DNA of 64,000 nucleotides from the NCBI GenBank assembly GCA_020638455.1, contig JACKIK010000002.1, forward strand, positions 372,001 through 436,000, given 5' to 3'. The notes below the pieces were generated by a model. The model saw only the letters and a list, made by a program, of their open reading frames with translations, was not told the DNA's origin and searched no databases. The DNA is from Hyphomonas sp. Lineage in GTDB: Bacteria; Pseudomonadota; Alphaproteobacteria; Caulobacterales; Hyphomonadaceae. Below, piece by piece: positions 1 through 8,024 of the stretch. Both the position numbers and the translations under genes were made by a program. Positions within the stretch are counted from its first letter, which is position 1; each line of letters starts with the position of its first letter.

Positions 1-567
1 GTCGAGCAGGCCGCAAAGGCGGCTGGCGTGAACGTCAAGGTGCCGTTCTCGCCGGGCCGTGGCGACGCAACGGCCGAGATGACCGATGCTGCCTCCTTCG
101 CTCCGCTGGAGCCGGTGGCAGACGGCTACCGCAACTGGATGAAGAAGGACTATGTCGTCAGCCCTGAGGAGCTGATGCTGGACCGCACCCAGCTGATGGG
201 CCTTACGGCGCCGGAAATGGTGGTCCTGGTTGGCGGCATGCGCGTCATGGGCACCAACCATGGCGGCACGAAGCATGGCGTGTTCACTGACAAGGAAGGG
301 GCGCTGACCAACGACTTCTTCGTCAACCTGACCGACATGGCCAACAAGTGGGTGCCGAAGGGTTCGAACATGTACGACATCGTCGACCGCAAGTCGGGCA
401 AGACGAAGTGGACGGCGACCCGCATGGACCTCGTGCTCGGATCGAACTCGATCCTTCGCGCGTATTCCGAAGTCTATGCCCAGGACGATGCCAAGGAGAA
501 GTTCGTGAAGGACTTCGTGGCTGCCTGGACGAAGATGATGAACGCAGACCGGTTCGACCTGCACTGA
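1..567 (+). CDS. katG: Catalase-peroxidase, C-terminal part (partial)
   Basis: The reading frame is open from base 1, so the gene begins before the window. The 188 visible residues match the C-terminal, non-haem domain of KatG, with the family stretches GGMRVMGTNHGGTKHGVF and DLVLGSNSILRAY and a typical ending. KatG removes hydrogen peroxide by catalase and peroxidase reactions in the cytoplasm. The N-terminal domain, with the distal Arg-Trp-His site and the Met-Tyr-Trp adduct, lies outside the window, so activity cannot be judged. The gene converges on rsmA and ends at a strong hairpin at 588-619. Confidence 0.95.
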   Translation, partial: VEQAAKAAGVNVKVPFSPGRGDATAEMTDAASFAPLEPVADGYRNWMKKDYVVSPEELMLDRTQLMGLTAPEMVVLVGGMRVMGTNHGGTKHGVFTDKEGALTNDFFVNLTDMANKWVPKGSNMYDIVDRKSGKTKWTATRMDLVLGSNSILRAYSEVYAQDDAKEKFVKDFVAAWTKMMNADRFDLH

Positions 568-587
568 TCGACAGAACGACCTGAACG

Positions 588-619
588 CGGCGCCCCGGCA
601 AACCGGGGCGCCGTTTTTT
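588..619. terminator. Intrinsic terminator after katG
   Basis: An 11-bp perfect stem (588-598 with 603-613) closes a CAAA loop and is followed by six T residues at 614-619. It ends the katG transcript on the plus strand. The T run overlaps the rsmA stop codon (618-620), so the convergent genes are separated only by this hairpin. There is no matching A run on its left side, so it is clear only for the plus strand. Confidence 0.9.
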
Positions 620-1454
620 ATTTGACCAGCGATGCGGCCATGCGGCGGAACTCGTCCTGCGTCAGGGTTTCCGCCCGCGCCGTCGGATCGATTCCGAGCC
701 CCTGCAGCCAGTCTTCCGCTTTCAGGCCGTGCTTCTTCGCAAAAGGCTTCAACGCAGCGCGCAACATCTTGCGTCGCTGACCAAAGGCGGCGCCGGCGAC
801 CTGCTCCAGCTTGTCGAGATGCGGGAAGCGCTGGTCTTCGGATAGTGGTTCAAGAACGGCTACGGCGCTGTCGACCTTGGGCGGAGGCTTGAAAGCGCCA
901 GGCGGAAGGGTGAAGGCAATGTGCGGCTTCGTCACAGCGTGCGACAGGACGGCAAGGCGGCCGTAATGCTCCGTCCCCGGAGCGGCGCAGATACGCTGGG
1001 CGACTTCCTTCTGGAACATCAGCGCCATCTCCCCCCGCCACGCACCCGCTTTCAGCCAGTCGATCAGCAGGACGGTGCCGACATTGTAGGGCAGGTTGGC
1101 GATGATCATGGCGGGCGTTTCGGCGCCAAGCTCTTCCAGCACCTTTTCCCATCGAACTTTGCGCGCATCCTTCTCGATCACGACGAGGCGGCTATCCTTG
1201 GCTTCGGGCCAGTCGAGCAGGGCTGCGGCAAAGCGCGGGTCCGCTTCGACTGCGATCAGCTTTGTCGCGCCTTCCTTCAGGATAGCACGCGTCAGGCCGC
1301 CGGGGCCGGGGCCGACTTCGATCACTGTTCGGCCTGCGGGGGAGCCGGCAGCGGTGGCGGCCCGGTGCAGGATGTTCGGGTCGAACAGGAAATGCTGGCC
1401 AAGCGCCTTGCGCGCCGGGGCCTGCGTCAGTTCGGGGTCGTTCGCGTCGCTCAT
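618..1454 (-). CDS. rsmA: 16S rRNA (adenine1518/1519-N6)-dimethyltransferase
   Basis: A 278-residue KsgA/RsmA that dimethylates two adjacent adenines in helix 45 of 16S rRNA late in 30S assembly, using S-adenosylmethionine. The SAM-binding motif I is VIEVGPGPGG at residues 44-53 and the catalytic NLPYN is at 120-124. The N-terminal KALGQHFLFDP is the family signature. Its ATG overlaps the pdxA stop by four bases (ATGA), so it is the translationally coupled last gene of the lptD-surA-pdxA-rsmA run. Length is normal. Confidence 0.97.
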   Translation of the reverse strand: MSDANDPELTQAPARKALGQHFLFDPNILHRAATAAGSPAGRTVIEVGPGPGGLTRAILKEGATKLIAVEADPRFAAALLDWPEAKDSRLVVIEKDARKVRWEKVLEELGAETPAMIIANLPYNVGTVLLIDWLKAGAWRGEMALMFQKEVAQRICAAPGTEHYGRLAVLSHAVTKPHIAFTLPPGAFKPPPKVDSAVAVLEPLSEDQRFPHLDKLEQVAGAAFGQRRKMLRAALKPFAKKHGLKAEDWLQGLGIDPTARAETLTQDEFRRMAASLVK

Positions 1455-2455
1455 GCTGCGCGCCTGTTGCGTGCAACCAATGCGGCGGCGCGGATGGCGG
1501 CAATCAGGCTGTCAGGACGGGCATCCCCGCGCGCAGCGGCGTCGTAGCCGGTGCCATGGTCCGGGCTGGTCCGGACAATGGGCAGGCCGAGGGTCATGTT
1601 GACACCGCCCCAGAAGTCCAGTGTCTTGACCGGGATCAGGCCCTGGTCGTGTGTCATGGCGATGACGGCGTCGTAGGTGCCGGACAGGGCCTCCGCAAAG
1701 ACGGTGTCGCCGGGGCGGGCGTTCGAAATGTCGACGCCCTGAGAGCGGAGCAAGTCGGCAGCAGGATTGATGATGTCGATCTCTTCGCGGCCGATGGCGC
1801 CGCCTTCGCCTGCATGCGGGTTGAGCCCCGAGAAGGCAATCCGTGGCCGGAGGATGCCGAAATCTGATTTCAGCGCCGCATCGACGATGGTTCCCAGTTC
1901 GACCAGGCCCTCCCGCGAGAGGCTCCCGGGAACGCTGGCGAGCGGCTGGTGGATGGTTGCCAGTGCCACGCGCAGGCCGCCGCCTGTCAGCATCATGACG
2001 GGCCGGGCGGGTGTGCCTGTCGCGCGTTTGCACAGTTCCGCGATGAACTCTGTATGCCCCGGATGGCGGAAGCCCGCTTCGTAGAGCAGCGCCTTGTTGA
2101 TCGGATTGGTCACCAGCCCTGCGGCCTCGCCCGACAGGGCGTGCGCAAGGCCGGTCTCGATCGCCGCAATGATGGCCGGGGCAGCCGCAGGCTCCGGCGT
2201 GCCGGGACGAATTTCAGGCAGCGAACCGACCGGAAGCACTGGCAGGGCATCCGCGAAGGCGCTGCCTGTTTCGCCGGGCGTGGCAATTTCGGTGACCGGG
2301 CAATGGGGGCTGTACAGTCCGGGCGCGCCGACGACATAGAAGGCAACGTCCGGCTCGTTCCTCAGCGCTTTCCAGGCCTGCACGGTGATGGCTGGGCCAA
2401 CCCCTGCAGGGTCACCCATGGACATGGCTAGCGGGGGAAGTCCGGCGGCGCTCAC
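1451..2455 (-). CDS. pdxA: 4-hydroxythreonine-4-phosphate dehydrogenase
   Basis: A 334-residue PdxA, which oxidises 4-phosphohydroxy-L-threonine with NAD in the DXP-dependent pathway to pyridoxal phosphate. Family motifs are MGDPAGVGP near residue 13, the metal-ligand region GHTEF, GLNPHAGEGG, and MTHDQGLIPVKT. The start is GTG (2453-2455), about 38 bases after the surA stop; the next ATG (residue 11) would cut into the MGDPAG motif. It lies between surA and rsmA, the standard order in proteobacteria, and overlaps rsmA by four bases. Confidence 0.95.
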   Translation of the reverse strand: MSAAGLPPLAMSMGDPAGVGPAITVQAWKALRNEPDVAFYVVGAPGLYSPHCPVTEIATPGETGSAFADALPVLPVGSLPEIRPGTPEPAAAPAIIAAIETGLAHALSGEAAGLVTNPINKALLYEAGFRHPGHTEFIAELCKRATGTPARPVMMLTGGGLRVALATIHQPLASVPGSLSREGLVELGTIVDAALKSDFGILRPRIAFSGLNPHAGEGGAIGREEIDIINPAADLLRSQGVDISNARPGDTVFAEALSGTYDAVIAMTHDQGLIPVKTLDFWGGVNMTLGLPIVRTSPDHGTGYDAAARGDARPDSLIAAIRAAALVARNRRAA

Positions 2456-2493
2456 CAGCGCGGTTTCGCGCCAATCTCGGGCCTGCGCAAGCC

Positions 2494-3735
2494 TCAGCGG
2501 TAAATGATGGTGGCTTCGCGGCGCAGATTGCGCAGCTCGCGCTCCGAAATCATGTTGAGTTCGCGGCCCTTGAGGCTGGACTTCAGGTCATCGCGGGAGG
2601 GCAGCGCTTCGGCGCCCTCCTCGCGGCGGCACACATACATCACCGCGAGCGCATTGCCGGCCGCGAAGATGTCCGTCGGCTGGCCGATCTCGGCGTTCTG
2701 GACCATCGATTTTCCTTCAGGGCCCAGTTCGTCGATGTTGATGTCATCCAGCGGCTGGGCGCGCACGTTTTGTGTCGTGTTGGCGACGGACTGCACGTCG
2801 GCGCAGGATGTGATGCGCGCCATCGCGTCCTTCAGCGGCTTGTCGTCGGTGCCCTGCGTCACGAGGCGGATCAGGTCCACCTTGGTCGTTTCCGCGGCGG
2901 GCTCGCGTTTGGAGGCGACATAGAGCAGGTAGACGCCGTTCTTGACTTCGATCGGGTCGAGCAGGCCCGGACCGGGCGCAGCGCTGACGGCTGCCGCGAG
3001 TTCGGGCTCGAGATCGTCTACCGAAACCCAGCCCATGTCGCCGCCGGTCGCTGCGGTGGGCGCCGACGAAAGGCGCTGGGCAGCAACGCGGAAGTCGGCG
3101 CCTGCCTTCAGCTGTTCGGCAATCGACTTTGCGGCTTCCAGCGCCTGCGAGCGGGTGTCGTCATCGGGTGCGAACAGGAAGATTTCGGAGACGCGGTACT
3201 GGGTCTTCTTCGACGCGGCGCGCAGGCGTTCGATCTGGTCGTCGACCTGGTTGTCGGAGACCCGAATGCGGGAGCCGTACAGGCCGCTCATGACGTGGTT
3301 CCAGGCGATTTCCGCACGCATCTGGTCTTCCAGGCTCGACGGATTGACGCCGGCCTTGATCAGCTCGGCGCGCAGGGCATTGCCGTCGACGCCGGATTGT
3401 GCGGCCATGTCGTTCACCGCGCCGTCGATTTCATCCTTGCTGACTTCGAGATCGTACTCGGCGGCCTTGTCCATCTGCAGACGTTCATTGATCAGCTGTT
3501 CCAGTGCCTGGCCGGTGATCTGCTGGACCTGTTCCTGGGTCGGCTGCTGGCCGCCGAGACTGAGAAGCAGCATGCGGGCCCGCTGGCGAACGTCGGAGTA
3601 GGAGATCGGCTTGTCGTTGACCACCGCCGCGATGCCTTCAAGCGGGAGGCGGTCAGTTGCGGCCTCCTGTGCAGTGGCAACGCCGGAAACGGCGATCGCC
3701 AGGAAGGTCAGGGCGGCGAAGATCTTGCGAACCAT
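2494..3735 (-). CDS. surA: Periplasmic peptidyl-prolyl isomerase/chaperone SurA
   Basis: SurA escorts unfolded outer-membrane beta-barrels, including LptD, across the periplasm. I start it at the ATG at 3733-3735, which has GGAG seven bases upstream and gives a clean signal peptide (MVRKIFAALTFLAIAVSGVA, cleavage after ATA at 20-22). A longer frame reaching 3792 adds a non-secretory leader. The 413 residues hold a SurA N-terminal domain (about 30-165) and one parvulin domain (about 180-277, with GGDMGWV). E. coli SurA has two parvulin domains; a single one is common in alphaproteobacteria. It follows lptD with a 149-base gap. Confidence 0.93.
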   Translation of the reverse strand: MVRKIFAALTFLAIAVSGVATAQEAATDRLPLEGIAAVVNDKPISYSDVRQRARMLLLSLGGQQPTQEQVQQITGQALEQLINERLQMDKAAEYDLEVSKDEIDGAVNDMAAQSGVDGNALRAELIKAGVNPSSLEDQMRAEIAWNHVMSGLYGSRIRVSDNQVDDQIERLRAASKKTQYRVSEIFLFAPDDDTRSQALEAAKSIAEQLKAGADFRVAAQRLSSAPTAATGGDMGWVSVDDLEPELAAAVSAAPGPGLLDPIEVKNGVYLLYVASKREPAAETTKVDLIRLVTQGTDDKPLKDAMARITSCADVQSVANTTQNVRAQPLDDINIDELGPEGKSMVQNAEIGQPTDIFAAGNALAVMYVCRREEGAEALPSRDDLKSSLKGRELNMISERELRNLRREATIIYR

Positions 3736-3884
3736 CAGGTATCTCCACGTCGCGCCTGCAATTGCAGGCACTTGTTGATCCGGACCATACAAATCCTGCG
3801 CTGTGGCGCAATGAAGGCACGCAGTGGGCCCTGATATCTTACGGATATTTAGGGTTGGGTGGTGTTCGCCAGCGCCGTCGCGAA

Positions 3885-6074
3885 TCAGTCAAACTTGTCA
3901 GAGCCGAACTGGCCAATCGTTTTCAGCGAGAATCTGACCTGGATATTCTCGGAGGGGCCAAGCGTCCGGTCACGAAGTTCCGAGCGGGCATAGACGAGTT
4001 CGAGACGTGAGCACTCGTCCTCATAAGCGATGCCGATTTCCTTCCTTGCGTTGAGATTGTTGGCAATATCGCGGAGTTGTCCGAAAATCACAGAGTAGCG
4101 CTTGGTGACCCGCAGCTCCCCGCGAAGGAAGACACCTTCGTCGTCCCTGCCAAGCGGGCTGACTCGCTTGTCGATCTTGTAGTACTGGCCGGTCGCGCGA
4201 AGCCGGCTCACCTGCGTCGTGAAACGGGTATCAATTGTATTCAGGCTGAATCCGTCGTCGTCCAACCGCATTTGCGTGTCGACGCGCAGCAGCGAACCCA
4301 TATCCGCAGTGGCGGAAACGACCCAGTCGGACGTGGTGCCATCGAGGTTGGTTGCTTCGGAGAAGCTGGGGTCGGAGCGCGAGCGCCAACGACGTCCAAC
4401 CGTTGTTGAGATTTGTGTTCCGTTCTTCCAGACGGCGCGGGTTGTGAGTCCGGCCGATATCTTGCCGTCGCCTTCGTAGAGGTCGTAGCCGCTGGTCGCG
4501 CTTGGTTGGAAAAGATTGCTGGCATCGGCCTCGAACAGGAGAGAATCCTCGTTCGGGATGTTGGGGTCGTTGACATTCGAAAAACCCCAGGCGGCCATCA
4601 CGGTCGGTTCCACCATGATGTCGACATTCTCGCCGGGGCGGACGAGCGGATAGGACAGCTCAACGCCGGTGTTCCCGACCACTCGGCTTGCCGAGTCGGT
4701 GCCGGCATATTGCTTTTCCAGCGAATAGTAGTCGCCGCGAAGTTCGGCAAATGGCTTGAACGTGAACCCGCCGGGCAGGACGCGCAGGGTCGACCAGTCT
4801 GCACCGACACTTGCGCGCCGGCTGTCGCTTCCGACGTCCCGAGTGAGGACAGCCGTCGACGCATTGACGCTTGCAAAGCCGTAGTCGCCCAGGTCCCAGT
4901 ATTTTTCGCCGAAATAGAGGGGGGTGATCGTCGGCAGGCTGCCGTCCACATCGCCAGCGCGCAAGCCCTGGAAGGACAACATCGCGACGTCTGTGTAGTA
5001 GCTGTCGCCCTGGCCGACAGCATACAGTTGCGAAAGGAGCCGCCGGGGCTGGCTCAGGTAAATGCCGCGCCGCTTGCCCTGGCCCTCGATATCGTAGCGC
5101 CGGTCGTAGAGGTCGTCGGTCTGCGTTTCGACGCCGAAGCCCCATTGCCATTCGGGCGAGATGGCAAAGCGCCCCGACCCATAGAGGTGGCCGCGCCATT
5201 TTTCGTCGCCGAACTTGATGCCGTCGCTGTCGAAGTCTGCCTCGTGCGTGAAGCTGGTATTGATGTCGATCGCGCCGGAATAGAACCGCTTGCGGAAATC
5301 GAGCTCCAGCATCGGGTTCACGTTCTCGCTGATCAGCGGCGAGATAGTCAGGTCCGAATAGTCGGAAAGTGCCCAGTAGTAGGGCTGCTGGTAAAAGGTT
5401 CCGAGTTTGGACGACAGGCCGACGGAAGGAATGAGCAGGCCCGTCCGGCGGTCCGACGATGGGTCCGGGTGCGCGAGGTAGGGGAAGTAGAAGACGGGCA
5501 GACCCATCACTTCGAACACCGCGTCACGGTAGGAGATCATCTGCGAGTTCTGGTCCAGCACCGCGCGGCGTGCACGCAGGGACCATGTCGGCGTCACATC
5601 TTCCGCGCAGATCGGGCAGGCGGTGTAGATGACCTGGTCCATGGCATTGATGCCGTTGGACTGGCGGATGGCAGAATTGGCGACCACCGTGCCGCCGCCG
5701 ACGAGACGCGCCGAATAGCCAATGGCATAGCCGTCGGTCAGGTTCGAGCCGACTTCGACTTCATCGGAAAACTGCTGGGTTCCGTCCTGATCGATGATGA
5801 CGACATTGCCGGTAGCGCGGACACGTTCGGTCGTGCGGTTGTAGACCAGGCGATCGGCACGAAGAGTCCGGCCGTCGTAAAGTGCCTCGACATTGCCTTC
5901 CGCGACGATCGTGTTGTCTTCGCTGTTCTCGTAGACATAGTCCGCCTCAAGGATGACCTGTTCTCCCTGGGCGGTGCTGGCGGACGGTGCTGCGGATTCT
6001 TCCTGCGCAGACGCCCCGAGCGACTGGGCCGCGGCGAGTCCGAAGGCTGCTGCGTAGTGATACCAGTTGGCCAA
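3885..6074 (-). CDS. lptD: LPS-assembly outer-membrane protein LptD
   Basis: A 729-residue LptD. The N-terminal OstA/LptA-like domain (about 40-140) joins the periplasmic bridge, and the remainder is the 26-strand-type barrel that inserts LPS in the outer leaflet with LptE. C153 and C156 (CPIC) and C688 near the end are the likely disulfide cysteines. The start is TTG at 6072-6074 with GAGGA eight bases upstream; no in-frame ATG or GTG exists back to the upstream stop. The predicted leader ends in SLGASAQ but has no Lys or Arg at its N terminus, which is unusual. In most relatives lptG precedes lptD; here dprA does. Confidence 0.95.
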   Translation of the reverse strand: MANWYHYAAAFGLAAAQSLGASAQEESAAPSASTAQGEQVILEADYVYENSEDNTIVAEGNVEALYDGRTLRADRLVYNRTTERVRATGNVVIIDQDGTQQFSDEVEVGSNLTDGYAIGYSARLVGGGTVVANSAIRQSNGINAMDQVIYTACPICAEDVTPTWSLRARRAVLDQNSQMISYRDAVFEVMGLPVFYFPYLAHPDPSSDRRTGLLIPSVGLSSKLGTFYQQPYYWALSDYSDLTISPLISENVNPMLELDFRKRFYSGAIDINTSFTHEADFDSDGIKFGDEKWRGHLYGSGRFAISPEWQWGFGVETQTDDLYDRRYDIEGQGKRRGIYLSQPRRLLSQLYAVGQGDSYYTDVAMLSFQGLRAGDVDGSLPTITPLYFGEKYWDLGDYGFASVNASTAVLTRDVGSDSRRASVGADWSTLRVLPGGFTFKPFAELRGDYYSLEKQYAGTDSASRVVGNTGVELSYPLVRPGENVDIMVEPTVMAAWGFSNVNDPNIPNEDSLLFEADASNLFQPSATSGYDLYEGDGKISAGLTTRAVWKNGTQISTTVGRRWRSRSDPSFSEATNLDGTTSDWVVSATADMGSLLRVDTQMRLDDDGFSLNTIDTRFTTQVSRLRATGQYYKIDKRVSPLGRDDEGVFLRGELRVTKRYSVIFGQLRDIANNLNARKEIGIAYEDECSRLELVYARSELRDRTLGPSENIQVRFSLKTIGQFGSDKFD

Positions 6075-6244
6075 GTCGGACGTCCTCGATTGCGTCGTAA
6101 GCGCTGTAACAGCGGCGAAATGTGGTGTGAATCCTCTCCCAGAGGAGGCTTAGAGGCGATCCCTTCCAGCGTCCAGACACCTATCGCGGCGCGCCAGGCA
6201 TTCGCTTGCCTGCCGGTGCAGCCAGGTCACACGGTGCGGGGACC
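6075..6244. other. lptD-dprA intergenic region, a proposed rearrangement junction
   Basis: 170 bases without a convincing gene. It carries the lptD ribosome-binding site next to 6074 and a 6-3-6 perfect hairpin (TCCTCT/AGAGGA at 6132-6146) with no T run. The position marks where dprA, which usually precedes topA, now precedes lptD. No insertion-sequence remnant, tRNA or long repeat is visible. Confidence 0.5.
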
Positions 6245-7342
6245 TTAAAACGCGAGCGCTGCCAGCCCTCCCGGCAGAGTGGTGGCTTCTCCGGCAAGTT
6301 CGAGCTCCAGCAGCACCGCGGCACACCGCGACACGGCGAGCCCCGCCGCCCGCGAGATTTCGTCGAGCGGCATGGGATGGGGCGACAGGGCCTCGCGCAC
6401 GCGCGCAAGTTCTGAATCGTCCGGATCGGGCCCGGCGGGTTCGAAGTCGAAGCGGCGCTGTGCGGGGGCGGCAACGCCCCGCCGGTCCAATAACGACAAC
6501 ACATCCAGTACGTCGCCGGCATGCCGGACCAGCGTCGCACCCTGGTGCAGCAGGCCGTTCGTGCCGGCTGCGCGTGGATCAAGTGGTGAGCCGGGGACGG
6601 CCATGACTTCGCGCCCCTGTTCGCCTGCCATGCGGGCCGAAATCAGCGATCCGGACCGTTCAGCCGCCTCGATGACCACCACGCCGTGCGACATGCCCGT
6701 GATGATCCTGTTGCGGCGCGGGAAATCCTGGGCCTTGGCGCGGTATCCGAACGGGCTTTCCGAGACGATCAGGCCGGAAGCTGCAATCTCGGCGTAGAGG
6801 CGCTGGTGCTGGGTCGGGTAAACGTGATCGATGGCGCCCCCGAGCACCGCGACCGTTCCGGTCTCAAGGCTCGCCGCATGCGCCTCGCCATCTATTCCGA
6901 GAGCCAGTCCGGAGACGACGGTGAAGCCATTACGGCCGAGCTCTGCGGCCATGTCGCGGGCGATTTTGCGCCCGGCGGCAGACGCATTGCGGGCGCCGAC
7001 GATCGCGACAGTCGGACGGGCAGCAAGACCGGCCTTGCCGAGGAGGGTGAGGATCGGCGGCGGGGGTGCCACATCGCGCAGGAGGGGCGGATAGTCGGGA
7101 TCTGTGCTGAGAACGATACGCGCGCCGTAGCGTTCGGTGGCTTTCAGCTCGGCGCTTGCTTCGCTGCGGGACGGGGGTGCCAAGGGCTGGGCGCGCCGAG
7201 ACCGGCCGGCAATGGCGGGAAGGACCTCAAGCGCCGCTGTTGCGGTCCGGTAACGGGCGAGGAGCTGGAAGAAAGAGACCGGTCCGATCCCCGATGTGCG
7301 GGCAAGGCGGATCCAGTCGAGGCGCTCTTCGTCCGCGCTCAT
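6245..7342 (-). CDS. dprA: DNA-processing protein DprA (Smf)
   Basis: DprA binds single-stranded DNA entering by transformation and loads RecA. I start it at the ATG at 7340-7342, which overlaps the plsY stop by four bases; a longer frame to 7498 lies inside plsY. The 365 residues contain an N-terminal helix-hairpin-helix segment (9-35), a Rossmann-like core (about 75-285) with GARNAS at 117-122 and SGLALGID at 144-151, and a C-terminal DprA winged helix (about 305-365). It is coupled to plsY, as in many alphaproteobacteria, but its usual downstream partner topA is 21 kb away. Confidence 0.95.
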   Translation of the reverse strand: MSADEERLDWIRLARTSGIGPVSFFQLLARYRTATAALEVLPAIAGRSRRAQPLAPPSRSEASAELKATERYGARIVLSTDPDYPPLLRDVAPPPPILTLLGKAGLAARPTVAIVGARNASAAGRKIARDMAAELGRNGFTVVSGLALGIDGEAHAASLETGTVAVLGGAIDHVYPTQHQRLYAEIAASGLIVSESPFGYRAKAQDFPRRNRIITGMSHGVVVIEAAERSGSLISARMAGEQGREVMAVPGSPLDPRAAGTNGLLHQGATLVRHAGDVLDVLSLLDRRGVAAPAQRRFDFEPAGPDPDDSELARVREALSPHPMPLDEISRAAGLAVSRCAAVLLELELAGEATTLPGGLAALAF

Positions 7343-7965
7343 GCCTTCGGTTGGGGTGTGCCGAAGCGCGGTTCGGTACCTTTGAGCAGGCGGGCCAGAT
7401 TGGCCCGGTGGGTCCAGAAAACGATCGGCGTAAGACATGCAAGGCCGATCAGGACGAACCAATTGTGCGGCCGGTGCAGCAGGGTTTCCACCGTCCATGC
7501 GCCCGGCGCCATAAATGCAGCTGCCGTCAGGGCGGAGAGCGAGGATATGCGCGTCAACGCGAACATGCCGAACCAGACCGAAGCCGCTACAGCGAAGGCA
7601 GGTAGCGAGACAAAAGGCAACAAGCCCGCAAATGTCGCAATACCCTTGCCACCCTTAAAGCCCAGCCAGACCGGGTAGCAATGGCCAATAAAGGCCGACG
7701 CTCCGGCTACCAGCCCCAATTCGGGCCCTCCGAGCTGCCGGCAGGCAAACGCAACGAAGCCGGCCTTGAAACTGTCCAGGAGCAGGGTTGCGAGCGCGAG
7801 ATCCCTGCGTCCGGTGCGCAGGACATTGGTTGCGCCGATATTACCGGAGCCGATCTGGCGGATGTCTCCCAGTCCTGCCATGCGCGTGATGATCAGGCCG
7901 AACGGGATCGACCCGGCCAGGTAGCCGGTCAGCGCGGCGAGCGGAAAGACGAGGTATGCAGCCAT
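7339..7965 (-). CDS. plsY: Glycerol-3-phosphate acyltransferase PlsY
   Basis: A 208-residue integral membrane enzyme that transfers the acyl group from acyl-phosphate (made by PlsX) to glycerol 3-phosphate, the first step of phospholipid synthesis. Family motifs are visible: GSIPFG near residue 19, GSGNIGATNVLR in the first cytoplasmic loop, and GFKGGKGIAT. Five membrane spans can be read. It sits between pyrC' and dprA and overlaps dprA by four bases. Confidence 0.96.
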   Translation of the reverse strand: MAAYLVFPLAALTGYLAGSIPFGLIITRMAGLGDIRQIGSGNIGATNVLRTGRRDLALATLLLDSFKAGFVAFACRQLGGPELGLVAGASAFIGHCYPVWLGFKGGKGIATFAGLLPFVSLPAFAVAASVWFGMFALTRISSLSALTAAAFMAPGAWTVETLLHRPHNWFVLIGLACLTPIVFWTHRANLARLLKGTEPRFGTPQPKA

Positions 7966-8024
7966 GTCAGGCTCCGGAATCGTGTGTCAGTCGTAGGCAG
8001 GAGCGGGCGCGTGGGCAAGCCTGT

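Noticed and set aside
6145..6157. Short similarity (GAGGC..AGAGGC) between the two proposed rearrangement junctions at 6145-6157 and 31376-31386
   Set aside because: Only about 11 bases with a gap, and easily expected by chance in this base composition. Not enough to call a recombination site.
4413..6248. A 611-codon open frame antisense to lptD
   Set aside because: It mirrors the codon pattern of lptD, has no domain or good start, and long antisense frames are common in GC-rich DNA.
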